From assembly GCF_024628865.1 (NCBI RefSeq), contig NZ_CP102385.1, forward strand, positions 62,001-126,000: DNA of 64,000 nt, written 5' to 3'. Source of the DNA: Sphingopyxis sp. DBS4. Lineage in GTDB: Bacteria > Pseudomonadota > Alphaproteobacteria > Sphingomonadales > Sphingomonadaceae. The position numbers and the translations under genes were made by a program. Of this stretch, positions 30,726-38,954 are shown one piece after another. The notes beneath the pieces were generated by a model. That model was not told the origin of the DNA, did not search any database, and worked only from the letters and a program-made list of their open reading frames with translations. Position 1 is the stretch's first letter. Every line of letters begins with the position of its first letter.

Positions 30726-31907
30726 TCAAGGTCGTCCTCGGCGTGAGAAATAGGACTCGCAGAAGCCACGCCACGACCGCTCCAACTTCACACCCTTCAG
30801 GGATACCAGACGATTCCCCATCTCCTTGCGATACGCCTCCGCGATGCCATCGACATCCCACCCGCCGCCATGCTCTACGCCGACCTTGTAGAACTCTTCT
30901 CCGCCATATCGGAGCGACCCCGATGGAAAGGCCGCAAACTTTTCGCGCGGCTCACGGTCCGGCGCCGCCAGCTTCGACGCCGCGTCGGCAACGAGCCTCC
31001 CGATCAGCTCCGGGGCGACAGTTGGCCCTGCGATCGCGATCTCCTCGACGCTATCCTCCCGTCGAGCCTTACGGCCCGAGGTGTGACGCGCCAGTTCGTC
31101 AACGGTTTCGATTTGGGCCGGTGCATCCTTTGGGGCGAAACGGAAGATCAACTCCGTCACCGCCCTGCCCCGTCGGATCTCGTCCCACTCCACAGTGAAA
31201 TGCGCGAGCTGGTCGATTTCGGCTTTCGCCACCAGCAACACCTTGCGCCGCAACTGAGCGAAATCGGCATATTTCTCGGGATCGATTCCCAGCGCGGCCC
31301 GAAGGCCAACCATATCGACCTTCCAAACCGGTTGCCGCCGATGCAGCCGCAACGCACCTTCTTCATAGAGTTTGAGTGAATAGGCCGACCGGAAGCCGAG
31401 AACGGCCTGTCGATTCATTACCGCATAGGTCTGCGATTCCTGGATGAGGCGCCGCGCATCCGGGGTGAACTGCCACTCGATCCAACCGGTCTCCTTGCCC
31501 TCGTCCTCGACTTCCTCCCACGAAGCCTGAATGAGACTGAAACGCTTGGTCGCCCGTTTCCCCCGCCAAGACTTGTCATCCTCAGCGAACAAGGTGCGAT
31601 GAAGCTCCTCGAGCATGTCGACGATCCGCTCATTCCCCTTGTGACCGCGTCGAATATCCGACTTGCGCATTCGATGCGACACATCACGCCAAGCATCGCC
31701 GCCTGCCGTAAGGATCATCAGCGCGAGAAGGCGAGAGGCCGTCAAGCTGAGCGACTGGCCACGAACGAAACGAACTTCGACGAGCCGGCCTGGCTTGACG
31801 AACTCCTCACCGCCTTTGCGGGCGAGTGCCGCAGCAACCCGCATCGCGCGAGCGGAGGAGACTCCATCCTCATTATCCGCTATGAGTACTGGGTCCGATT
31901 CCCCCAT
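30726..31907 (-). CDS. repA: Plasmid replication initiator RepA
   Basis: A 393-residue initiator of the kind found on sphingomonad plasmids, with paired winged-helix character (SLSLTASRLLALMIL; AVLGFRSAYSLKLYEEGALR; VDMVGLRAALGIDPEKYADF with LRRKVLLVAKAEID). It should bind the iterons just upstream (31986-32232) and open the origin. Start at 31907 has GAGGTG 5 nt upstream. An 11-bp inverted repeat at 31935-31968 sits at the likely promoter and looks like the site for autorepression by Rep. Confidence 0.9.
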   Translation of the reverse strand: MGESDPVLIADNEDGVSSARAMRVAAALARKGGEEFVKPGRLVEVRFVRGQSLSLTASRLLALMILTAGGDAWRDVSHRMRKSDIRRGHKGNERIVDMLEELHRTLFAEDDKSWRGKRATKRFSLIQASWEEVEDEGKETGWIEWQFTPDARRLIQESQTYAVMNRQAVLGFRSAYSLKLYEEGALRLHRRQPVWKVDMVGLRAALGIDPEKYADFAQLRRKVLLVAKAEIDQLAHFTVEWDEIRRGRAVTELIFRFAPKDAPAQIETVDELARHTSGRKARREDSVEEIAIAGPTVAPELIGRLVADAASKLAAPDREPREKFAAFPSGSLRYGGEEFYKVGVEHGGGWDVDGIAEAYRKEMGNRLVSLKGVKLERSWRGFCESYFSRRGRP

Positions 31908-31934
31908 CGTTTCACCTCATCGAACACTTGGTTG

Positions 31935-31968
31935 CCTGACCTGACCTCACTCGTCAAGTCAGGTCAGG
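31935..31968. promoter_or_regulatory. Inverted repeat upstream of repA
   Basis: Perfect 11-bp arms CCTGACCTGAC (31935-31945) and GTCAGGTCAGG (31958-31968) with a 12-nt spacer, 28 nt upstream of the repA start. The half-sites share GTCAGG with the iterons, the usual arrangement for Rep dimer autoregulation. Confidence 0.7.
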
Positions 31969-31985
31969 ATAGGCTGGTCGCCACC

Positions 31986-32232
31986 ACCCCCAATCGGACA
32001 GGATCAAATTCAAGCGAGAGAAGGGAAAGGGCATAGAGAATTCGCGAGTCGCGGCGACCACCTTCGGAACCGCACTTTTGGGTCTATCCCGTCCATTAAA
32101 TTGCACCGGCGAGGGAACTGAGCGCGCTCCCCCAATCAGACAGGATACCCCAAAGAGGCAGGATAACTCCCCCGATCGGTCAGGTAAAAGCCCCCAAAAC
32201 GTCAGGATAAAGCCCCCAAATGGACAGGATAA
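31986..32232. repeat. Iterons, plasmid replication origin
   Basis: About six copies of a 21-22 bp direct repeat with consensus near CCCCCAAnnnGnCAGGATAA. One lies at 31986-32004; a tandem block runs 32128-32232 with units starting near 32128, 32149, 32167, 32190 and 32212. Their phasing of about two helical turns and their place beside repA mark this as oriV. Unit 3 is shorter and unit 4 reads CAGGTAA in place of CAGGATAA. Confidence 0.85.
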
Positions 32233-32270
32233 TGCTTGATTTCCCGAGGAAAACCGCCGGTCACGCTGCT

Positions 32271-32301
32271 TAGAATCTTAGAATCAGTAGAATCTAGAAT
32301 C
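32271..32301. repeat. Four TAGAATC direct repeats
   Basis: TAGAATC occurs at 32271, 32279, 32288 and 32295, spaced 7-9 nt. The cluster is AT-rich and next to the iterons, so it could be part of the duplex-unwinding region or a binding site for a host factor. It does not match a DnaA box. Confidence 0.6.
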
Positions 32302-32617
32302 ACCCCGACGCTATCGCGCCGGGCGTTTTCAGACTTTGATTCATTCAAAATGGGGAGAGGCCAAGGTGGTGAGGCCTCGCGACCACTGAAGGGGCAAGGT
32401 CGCTCACGCTTTAACACAAATCCGAGACCTCCATGTAGAGCGAGCCCAGCCGGATGTGGTCTGAATTCGGCCGATCTTTCAGGCACAGCTATGCCCGGGT
32501 ATTGCTTCCCTTGACCCCACGGGTTCGGCCGAAGCCGTCTGCAGAATTAGGGTGCGTAGCGTCAAAGCGCCGGCGGGAACCGCCAAAGATGTTCGCGCCG
32601 AACGCTGGCGGAGCGCT
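32302..32617. other. Intergenic region beside oriV
   Basis: No credible gene. It begins with a hairpin (CCCGACGC 32304-32311, GCGCCGGG 32316-32323, one mismatch) followed by CGTTTTC on the plus strand, a possible weak terminator shielding the origin. The rest shows nothing I can interpret. Confidence 0.4.
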
Positions 32618-33232
32618 TCAATAAGGCGCAGCAAGCACGGCACCGGGCAGGGGGTCCGCGTGGCCCCAGAATTGAACAACGGCGCGCGTATAGCGCCGAA
32701 GGTCGTCCTGACCGATCCGCAGCTCTTCGCTCATCGGCACCGGCTTGGGAGCGATATCGTGATAATCGAAGGACGTACGTGTCCACAGATGCGGCGCCTT
32801 CGCGAGCAATTTCGTGCAGGCTCGTCCATCGCCATGCCTAGCGACATTGCCGGCGAGGTGGAGTTCGTGGAGATCGCTCGCCACGCCGATCACATCGATG
32901 TCGATAGCAGCGATTTCCCACGCTGCGCGTGACAGATCGGTCGCGCCGGAGAACTTTATGCCGTGCGCCTGCGCCCACCGTGCGAGCTGACGCTCGAACA
33001 GCCCGTCAAGCGTGAGGACAAAGGCCTTGGCGGCCTCGTTGGCCGTATGGTTGTCGATTTGCGCGGCGCACCGATCAAGGAATGTGTTCATATCGGCCGT
33101 TTCACCCACCACCAGCGTCTCGTGCGTGGGGAGCTCGCCAAGCGTTTTCACGATGACCCGCTGATAAAAGCGGTCGACGTTCGCTTGGAACGTGCGCGGC
33201 AGCATGTCTCTATCGGCCATTGCCATGTTCAT
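32618..33232 (-). CDS. Hypothetical protein, HEPN-like pattern
   Basis: A 204-residue helical protein of unknown family. The segment LAGNVARHGDG resembles the RNxxxH(G) motif of HEPN domains, but the first Arg position is Gly, so if it is a HEPN fold the usual ribonuclease site is changed. It lies beyond the origin, reads toward it, and has no operon partner. Start shown is the first ATG (33232); ATG codons two and four residues in are also possible. Confidence 0.55.
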   Translation of the reverse strand: MNMAMADRDMLPRTFQANVDRFYQRVIVKTLGELPTHETLVVGETADMNTFLDRCAAQIDNHTANEAAKAFVLTLDGLFERQLARWAQAHGIKFSGATDLSRAAWEIAAIDIDVIGVASDLHELHLAGNVARHGDGRACTKLLAKAPHLWTRTSFDYHDIAPKPVPMSEELRIGQDDLRRYTRAVVQFWGHADPLPGAVLAAPY

Positions 33233-33267
33233 AACCGAGAGAAACGTCCCGAGCGAGCATCCCGAAG

Positions 33268-33909
33268 GACGCGCTTACCGCGCCGCGATGCGCTGTGGGC
33301 GATCAAGGCGCTGCGCGACGAGCAGCTTCCCTTGTTTGCCGCGGCTGATGCCAGCGATAATGGGTTCGTCCACGAAATCATCGAGCCGCCGATGCGGCTC
33401 AACCCGATGAAGGAGGGTAGGGAGGTCATCGAGGATTATGGCTATGTCGACCTGAGCCTGCGCCAGCATCCGGTGGCGTTTCTGCGGAGCAGCTCACCGC
33501 CCGCACGATGGTTCCCTGCAGCACGCTCGATGGCGTCCGGGACGGCGGCTATGTTTGGCTCGCCGGGCTCATCCCCGTCCGTCAGCGTCCGGGCTCAGCA
33601 AAGGGCGTCATGTTCATCACGATCGACGACGAGACGGGCATCGCCAATCTGATCGTCTGGCCGCGAATGTTCGAAGAAAATCGGCGCCTCGTCATGGGCG
33701 CGCGCCTGCTCGGCATCTATGGCCAGGTCCAGCGCGAAGGCGAGGCGGTCCATGTGATCGTTAAGAAGCTCGTGAACCTTTCGGACATCCTCGACACGCT
33801 CACCCAGCGCGATGGGTCGTTCCGCTTGGCGCTGGGGCGCGCCGATGGCGCGATGAGCGGTGGAGGACCCGATAGGGGAGGGGGCAAGTGCCAGCTCCCG
33901 AACTCATAA
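33268..33909 (+). pseudogene. dnaE2: 3' remnant of error-prone polymerase dnaE2
   Basis: The translated sequence matches the C-terminal end of DnaE2 (ImuC) in two frames. The first has LPRRDALWAIKALRDEQLPL, EGREVIEDYG and LRQHPVAFL. The frame then changes between about 33480 and 33508 and continues with MVPCSTLDGVRDGGYVWLAG, RQRPGSAKGVMFITIDDETG (the OB-fold region) and GIYGQVQREGEAVHVIV. The upstream ~850 residues, including the polymerase active site, are absent and the two parts are out of frame, so this is non-functional. It shows that an imuABC-type mutagenesis cassette once lay here or was carried in. Confidence 0.82.
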
Positions 33910-33972
33910 AGAGCCGGAATTTTCGTTGTGTCGACGGGAGTCGGCAAAGGGCTACCGGGGTCAGAATTATGG

Positions 33973-34467
33973 CTAAAGCAGCTGTGCAAGGAGCGCACGG
34001 CGGGGCGCCAGCCTTTCGGCAATACCGCGGCAGACTATCTCTTGATAGGAAATGCTGCCGGTCAAGAAATCGGAAGGAAGAGCGCTTTCCCGGATAATAC
34101 GACCGATCTCTCCGAAGATACGCGGGTCGGATTGAGGATATTGCTGGAGTGCCGACAACTGCGCACGGGCGCCTTCTATCTCCTGGCTATGGGAAACCAA
34201 CCCGCCATTCCGGCCTCCACCCCTCTCGGCGAGCATCGCACCTGCATTCGCGAACGCCTCGATCTCGGCGGTCAGTCTAATGACTTCACTGATGAGACGC
34301 ACCGTGCGCGCATGCTCCTCGTTCTTGGCGATCTGCCGGAGCTTGCGGGCGTTTCGTTCCTGACCGAATGCGATCCACAGCGCCGCGACGACTGCGCAGA
34401 AACTCGCAATAGCCGAAGCCCCATCAGCGGCATTCCCCCAGTCAATCGCCAATGGGCAGAACATCAT
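33973..34467 (-). CDS. Hypothetical protein with one TM segment
   Basis: A 164-residue protein with one hydrophobic segment (about 18-38, ASAIASFCAVVAALWIAFGQ) followed by a charged helical cytoplasmic part (IAKNEEHARTVRLISEVIRL, TAEIEAFANAG). The start at 34467 overlaps the stop of the upstream PIN-like gene, so the pair is coupled; an alternative ATG is at 34464. No known domain. A membrane partner for the putative nuclease is the simplest reading. Confidence 0.65.
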   Translation of the reverse strand: MMFCPLAIDWGNAADGASAIASFCAVVAALWIAFGQERNARKLRQIAKNEEHARTVRLISEVIRLTAEIEAFANAGAMLAERGGGRNGGLVSHSQEIEGARAQLSALQQYPQSDPRIFGEIGRIIRESALPSDFLTGSISYQEIVCRGIAERLAPRRALLAQLL

Positions 34468-35594
34468 TTCCCCTCTTCCAGAAAGTCTTTCCACGAAAGC
34501 CCGAGGCTTTCGGGAAACAGCCCCTCTACAGGGGCCATGTCATAGCTGAAGCCTGTTCCGCCTCGGCGGAAGTTCGAAGCCCGAAGCCCGCTCCAGAGCA
34601 AGGCCATATCCTTGTCACCGGTGCAGAGCTGCATCGGCTCTTCCGGAAACAGGCAGTGGCATCCGATGAAAAGTTCGATCGCGCGCAGATCGGCGAGCGC
34701 ATTGTAGGCGTCCGCTTCGGTATACCCGTTTCGGAACTTGAGCAGCCGCTTGGCGGGGCTCTTACCGTTGGGCACCGCGACAGCGCTGAGAGCGGCCAGC
34801 ACGACCAGCGACTGTCGCGGCACCGAATGGAGGTCGGCGGCCTCGATGATTTCCTTCCACCGCGCTTCGACGTCGCGCTGCGCTACCGGCGAAATCATCC
34901 GGAGAGCGATATGGCGCAAGAAGCACTGCTTGCGGTCCAGGGATGCTCGTGAATCTTCGATAAGTCCGAGCGCGCCCTTCAGACTGTCGGGGCCGATGGC
35001 GAGTTCAGCTTCAGGAAGAGCAACGCGCAGCTTCATCTCGACCTCCGCGAATTGCGTCGCCGCGTCCTCCGGTGTCGGAATGGTTCGGCTATTGCCTTCG
35101 AGAACGAAAAGCAGCGGATTGATACGGATGGGCTGATCCGCGAACAGATCGATAAAATCGGGTTCCTGCTTGCCGCGCCGCTTGCCGTTTTCAAAGCGGC
35201 TGGTGATCTGGCTGACGACATTGCGGTCCACCAGGATCGTTGTCTTTTGATACATCACGGCGAAGGCCGATGGGAGCCAGCCTCCCCTTACGAGGCCGAT
35301 CGCCCTCGAAGTGAACTCACTTTGCAGTGTCGCCGATGCATTGACGGTTTCGCCTGGCGCACGTCCCTCGATCGTCGTGTCGATCAGAGTGCCGCCGCGC
35401 CAAACGAGCGGGATCGTGACTGGCTTATGAATCTTCGCGCTTTGCAGAGTCACGAAATCCAGAGGTTGGACTTGGGCGTTGACGAAGCTCAGTGTCCGGG
35501 GCTCGCCTCCATCCGGCCCCTCCAACTCAGTGAAGGTGAACATGGGATCGCCCGGCTGGGGAGTTCTGCGATCGGTTTTTGGTAACTCGTCCAT
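34464..35594 (-). CDS. Hypothetical protein, possibly PIN-like
   Basis: A 376-residue protein I do not recognise. Its second part has features of a PIN-type nuclease: TTILVDRNVVSQITSRF (first strand with Asp), a middle acidic EPDFIDLFAD, and late ADLRAIELFIGCH and CTGDKDMALLWSGL, which resembles the conserved (T/S)xDxD end of PIN domains. The first ~110 residues look like a beta-rich region. Start at 35594 is chosen over 35684 because GGGGTAAG precedes it. It is coupled to the membrane protein downstream. PIN assignment is tentative. Confidence 0.6.
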   Translation of the reverse strand: MDELPKTDRRTPQPGDPMFTFTELEGPDGGEPRTLSFVNAQVQPLDFVTLQSAKIHKPVTIPLVWRGGTLIDTTIEGRAPGETVNASATLQSEFTSRAIGLVRGGWLPSAFAVMYQKTTILVDRNVVSQITSRFENGKRRGKQEPDFIDLFADQPIRINPLLFVLEGNSRTIPTPEDAATQFAEVEMKLRVALPEAELAIGPDSLKGALGLIEDSRASLDRKQCFLRHIALRMISPVAQRDVEARWKEIIEAADLHSVPRQSLVVLAALSAVAVPNGKSPAKRLLKFRNGYTEADAYNALADLRAIELFIGCHCLFPEEPMQLCTGDKDMALLWSGLRASNFRRGGTGFSYDMAPVEGLFPESLGLSWKDFLEEGK

Positions 35595-35601
35595 CAGTAT
35601 C

Positions 35602-35844
35602 TTACCCCATTTCTTTCGGCCAGCGCTCCACGACCGCGGCATGTCGGCGTTGACGTCCGGCGCCGCCAAGCCGTTCCAGCTCAACGAGAGGACATGCTGG
35701 ATCGAGGTTCGCCGTTAGAAGAACCGGCGAGAGCCCACCGCACACGGCTAAAGCAAACCTCCGCTCCGAATACTCCATTCGGACGAAATGAAACCAAGGC
35801 CGGCGGGTCGCGCAACAATTTCTGTCTGCGCGGCGGTCGATCAA
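35602..35844 (-). CDS. Possible small protein upstream of PIN-like gene
   Basis: An 80-codon frame (alternative start at Met23, 58 residues) ends 7 nt before the PIN-like gene. Its last codons supply that gene's ribosome binding site. Sequence such as FALAVCGGLSPVLLTANLDP looks protein-like, but no family is known and no strong ribosome binding site was seen. It occupies the otherwise empty 329-nt gap here. Confidence 0.3.
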   Translation of the reverse strand: MIDRRADRNCCATRRPWFHFVRMEYSERRFALAVCGGLSPVLLTANLDPACPLVELERLGGAGRQRRHAAVVERWPKEMG

Positions 35845-35923
35845 GTGCGGTGGCGGAAAGGGGAAGGTGAGGGGAGATGTAAAGGAGCGCGGATTGCAGG
35901 ATCAATTCCCAGCTTTGGCATCG

Positions 35924-36349
35924 TCATGCTTTCCCGAGCAACCGCAACGTCCTCGTGTCCCGCACGCCGCCAAACCACCGATCAAGAGCCGCGCCAAATA
36001 GTGGATGCGGATAGGCCAGTTCGAACAGAGTGAGTGACGAGCATAGTTTCCTTGTGTCAATCTCTCCGAAGACTGCATCCGCATCGCTGGTATTGAGGTC
36101 CTGCAGGGCTGTCACGCATTCCAGATAACGTGGACCTAGAATCGGATGGTCCAGATAGGCCCGAGCCTCCTTCACCGAGTGAATCGCAAATTGCTGCGCT
36201 GTCGAGCTTCGCCCTAGCTCCGCAAGCTGAGGAAATATCCACCACATCCAATGTGTCCGCTTCGCACCTCGCCGTATTTCCGCGAGCGCAGGAGCATAGG
36301 CGAGGACCTGGACCTCCACAAAGCGATCGAGCGAAAATTCGTCAGTCAT
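35924..36349 (-). CDS. DUF1810 family protein
   Basis: A 141-residue DUF1810 protein, about the normal length. Conserved blocks are RFVEVQ, THWMWWIFPQLAELGRS, EARAYLDHPILGPRYLEC and KLCSSLTLFELA. The family is often linked with NAD/ADP-ribose (calpastatin-like annotation is historical); the function is not established. It stands alone between the PIN-like gene and the divergent sigma-like gene. Confidence 0.88.
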   Translation of the reverse strand: MTDEFSLDRFVEVQVLAYAPALAEIRRGAKRTHWMWWIFPQLAELGRSSTAQQFAIHSVKEARAYLDHPILGPRYLECVTALQDLNTSDADAVFGEIDTRKLCSSLTLFELAYPHPLFGAALDRWFGGVRDTRTLRLLGKA

Positions 36350-36565
36350 GCAGGCCCCAACGCGCCCTGCCTGAATTCATTGGATGAGGCAGGCTCCCAA
36401 GGATTTCAGCGTCCATATGGACGCGAAGGAGGGGAGAGGGAAGCGAAAGGGGGGGGCTGCGGAATGTCTAGGGCGTTTGAACCCAGGGTTCCCTGACCGC
36501 CCGTCACATTGCAGGCCGACCCGTACCGCTTTGCGAATGGTCGGTCGTCACGAAGGGCACATATC

Positions 36566-37081
36566 ATGATCACCCGCCAAATAGTCGAGCTTCTCCAGCA
36601 ACTCCTCCATGCTCTTGAAGACGGCAAACTCGTCGGAATGGTTTTTCAGCGCCGGGTTCGACGGCGAGAACTCGCCGCACGCGTAGCCGCGGAACTAAAA
36701 CGTCTCACGGCACCCGCCCATCCAGCAATACAGGAAGCGCGCGAACGATGGGCGACCACATCATTCCTCAGAATTGATCAGGATGAGCGGGTAATCGAGG
36801 TCAACCCGAACGGAACGAGTTGGGTTCGCGCCTGGGTGAAAATTTCGACTGCATTTCCTACCCGAGCGGACACGCCGGATCGTCGACGGTTCGAAGCTGC
36901 ATTAGCTGACATGCCGGAGGAGATGCGCCAAATATTTCTCGCACACGCGCTGGACGGACTGCCATATAAAACAATCGCCGAGCAACTGCATGTAGATGTT
37001 GCGCAAGTGCAATTGCAGATCGGACTGGCGTTGGCCCGACTGGACGAGGCGGTGGCAGAGGCCGGGGAGAAATCCGTATAG
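36566..37081 (+). CDS. Sigma-70 region 4-like regulator
   Basis: A 171-residue protein whose C-terminal ~60 residues read like sigma region 4: ADMPEEMRQIFLAHALDGLP, YKTIAEQLHVDVAQVQLQIG, LALARLDEAVAE. The N-terminal part (ITRQIVELLQQLLHALEDGK) is helical and lacks a recognisable region 2, so this is not a complete sigma factor. Start at 36566 has GAAGGG 8 nt upstream. It is on the same strand as, and 216 nt before, the GntR gene of the lasso locus and may regulate it. Confidence 0.65.
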   Translation: MITRQIVELLQQLLHALEDGKLVGMVFQRRVRRRELAARVAAELKRLTAPAHPAIQEARERWATTSFLRIDQDERVIEVNPNGTSWVRAWVKISTAFPTRADTPDRRRFEAALADMPEEMRQIFLAHALDGLPYKTIAEQLHVDVAQVQLQIGLALARLDEAVAEAGEKSV

Positions 37082-37297
37082 AAATTGGGTTGGATGGCGC
37101 AGTTCAACGCATGAAATCGCTCCAGAATTGAGGACTGTTTCTTTTGACCTCACTCGTTTTTCTGACTTATTCGGTGCAAACCGATCAACGTACCATGAGA
37201 AGAATCGCGAAACTTACAGGATGCCTGTCCGACCCACCTCCTTTCGTGATCGCATCCGGTTTTCAAGCGATCGTCGAGGCGAGATTGTGTATCCGCT

Positions 37298-37948
37298 ATG
37301 ATGCTTTCCAGCCCAGCCACCTCGTCCCGTGTATACGCGCTCCTGAAGGACGACATCCTTCGTGGCCGCTTCGCGCCACGGACCACGCTGATCGAGCGAT
37401 CTCTGGCCGATGACTATGGCACGAGCGTCACCCCAATCCGGAATGCCGCTTCTCAGCTTGTTGGCGAACGACTGCTCACACCGCACGCGGGAGGCGGCTA
37501 CGAAATACCGAATATCGGTGTGACCGAACTACGGGACCTGTACTTTTGGCATGGCCACCTTGTTCGCAGCGCACTGAATCCCAAACGCATCGACGCCAAA
37601 CCAGCGGTGCAGATGGTCGTCGATCCTCTTCCGGAGCTGACGACGCCGGCGAGCATTGCGACTGCTACGGCTCGCCTGTTTTCAGCAATAGCGGCTGTAT
37701 CATCAAGTGGCGAACTTGCGTGCGCGGTCGCGTCAGCTGGTGAGCGACTCAGTGCAGCGAGGTTGAGGGAGACTGTGGTTCTCAACGGAGTGGCGGACGA
37801 GCTCAGGGCGGTGCAGGCCTTGACCGTGCAAGGTCGATGGCCAGACCTCGTCCGGTCAATTTGGGCCTATCATCGCAGGCGCCAGCGACGAGTAATTGAA
37901 ATTGCCGCGGCCGTCGGAAGTCCTGACCGCGATGATCTTTCATTTTGA
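37298..37948 (+). CDS. GntR family transcriptional regulator
   Basis: A 216-residue GntR protein. The N-terminal winged HTH is clear (SRVYALLKDDILRGRFAPRT, TLIERSLADDYGTSVTPIRN, GGGYEIPNIGVTELRDLY). The helical C-terminal domain is FadR-like (FCD) in length but lacks obvious metal-binding histidines. Similar GntR genes sit at the head of sphingomonad lasso peptide clusters, so it probably controls the precursor promoter 160 nt downstream. Two adjacent ATG codons (37298, 37301) could start it. Confidence 0.8.
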   Translation: MMLSSPATSSRVYALLKDDILRGRFAPRTTLIERSLADDYGTSVTPIRNAASQLVGERLLTPHAGGGYEIPNIGVTELRDLYFWHGHLVRSALNPKRIDAKPAVQMVVDPLPELTTPASIATATARLFSAIAAVSSSGELACAVASAGERLSAARLRETVVLNGVADELRAVQALTVQGRWPDLVRSIWAYHRRRQRRVIEIAAAVGSPDRDDLSF

Positions 37949-38115
37949 TTCCAAATGACAATGAAGGCGCGCCCGCGAACAGATGGACATTGCTCGCGAG
38001 GCCCAACCGAGAGTGCACCCATATGCGGGGTCTTATCGCGTCGCTGATCAGCGATAGCCGCACTAGCTTTCGAAATGCTGCTTTCCGCAGCGATTGAAAG
38101 CAAATGGAGAGAACC

Positions 38116-38244
38116 ATGAACCACGAACAGAATGACGATCTCATCGATCTCGGCGCCGTCACCGAGGAAACCAAGGGTGTGGGCGAAATCCTGACCGACG
38201 GCGTCGGTGGACAACTTCCCCGCGCCGGTCTTTCGGACGACTGA
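38116..38244 (+). CDS. Lasso peptide precursor
   Basis: A 42-residue precursor. The leader is residues 1-20 and ends in Glu-Thr-Lys; Thr19 is at the conserved -2 position. The predicted 22-residue core starts at Gly21. Ring segment GVGEILTD would close by an isopeptide bond from Gly1 to Asp8, and the tail ends in GLSDD, like several sphingomonad lasso peptides. Tail residues near Gln13, Leu14 and Arg16 are candidate plugs. The ATG at 38116 follows GGAGAG; an in-frame ATG at 38104 lacks such a site. B and C genes follow directly. Product structure is predicted, not shown. Confidence 0.88.
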   Translation: MNHEQNDDLIDLGAVTEETKGVGEILTDGVGGQLPRAGLSDD

Positions 38245-38251
38245 GCCGTTG

Positions 38252-38282
38252 GGCGCGTGAATCTAACTCAGGTTCGCGCGCC
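38252..38282 (+). promoter_or_regulatory. Hairpin between precursor and B gene
   Basis: GGCGCGTGAA (38252-38261) pairs with TTCGCGCGCC (38273-38282) over 10 bp with one G-U wobble and an 11-nt loop, 7 nt after the precursor stop. No T-run follows, so it is more likely a transcript stabiliser or partial attenuator that keeps the precursor in excess over the enzymes. Confidence 0.6.
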
Positions 38283-38300
38283 TACAGGCGATCCTGAATC

Positions 38301-38954
38301 ATGAACTACGCACTTCGCGATGGGCTCAGTTTCTGTTCCGCAGAAAGCCGCACAATTATTCTCGATCTCCATTCCGGGCGCTACGTTGCGCTTGCCGACT
38401 GCAATCACGACGCTTTTCGTCGCTGGGTCACCGAGCAGGACCCGTCAGAGACCGACCGTCATCAGCTGAAGAAGCTGGCGGAGCGAGGGATTCTAGCGGT
38501 GGTCGATAACGCCGCCATACCCAAACCGATAACGACAGTTTTGCCGATTGCGACGCACGACCGTAGTGCCACCATATCGCCTATCGAGACCATCCGTGCA
38601 CTGATAGCGCGGCTTCTCTGGAAGAGGCGACTAAGGCGTTGGACTCTTCAACGCATCGTCGCGCGGCTCAAGAAGAACGCGATTGAGGTTGAGCAACCGC
38701 GGAGCGAAGCGGCGCTCGCTAGCATCCTGCGGGCGTTCGAGTTTACCGATCTACTGGTAGGAAGCCATGATCGATGTCTGGAACGATCCTTGGCGCTCGT
38801 CGCCACATGTCGCAATCGTGGACTACAGGCCGAGGTCGTAGTGGGCGTGCAGACAGATCCGTTTGCAGCGCACTGCTGGGTGCAACGTGGAGCCACCGTC
38901 CTTAATGAGAGGCCTGATAGAGTCCGGATGTTCATGCCCATTCTGGTGGCATAA
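38301..38954 (+). CDS. Lasso peptide B protein (RRE-protease)
   Basis: A 217-residue fused B protein. Residues 1-75 form a PqqD-like RiPP recognition element that binds the leader. The C-terminal part is a transglutaminase-like cysteine protease: Cys159 in SHDRCLERSLAL and His191 in FAAHCWVQ, with an acidic residue in NERPD (203-206) as the likely third member. It removes the leader after Lys20 of the precursor. The stop overlaps the next ATG (TAATG), so B and C are coupled. Confidence 0.92.
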   Translation: MNYALRDGLSFCSAESRTIILDLHSGRYVALADCNHDAFRRWVTEQDPSETDRHQLKKLAERGILAVVDNAAIPKPITTVLPIATHDRSATISPIETIRALIARLLWKRRLRRWTLQRIVARLKKNAIEVEQPRSEAALASILRAFEFTDLLVGSHDRCLERSLALVATCRNRGLQAEVVVGVQTDPFAAHCWVQRGATVLNERPDRVRMFMPILVA

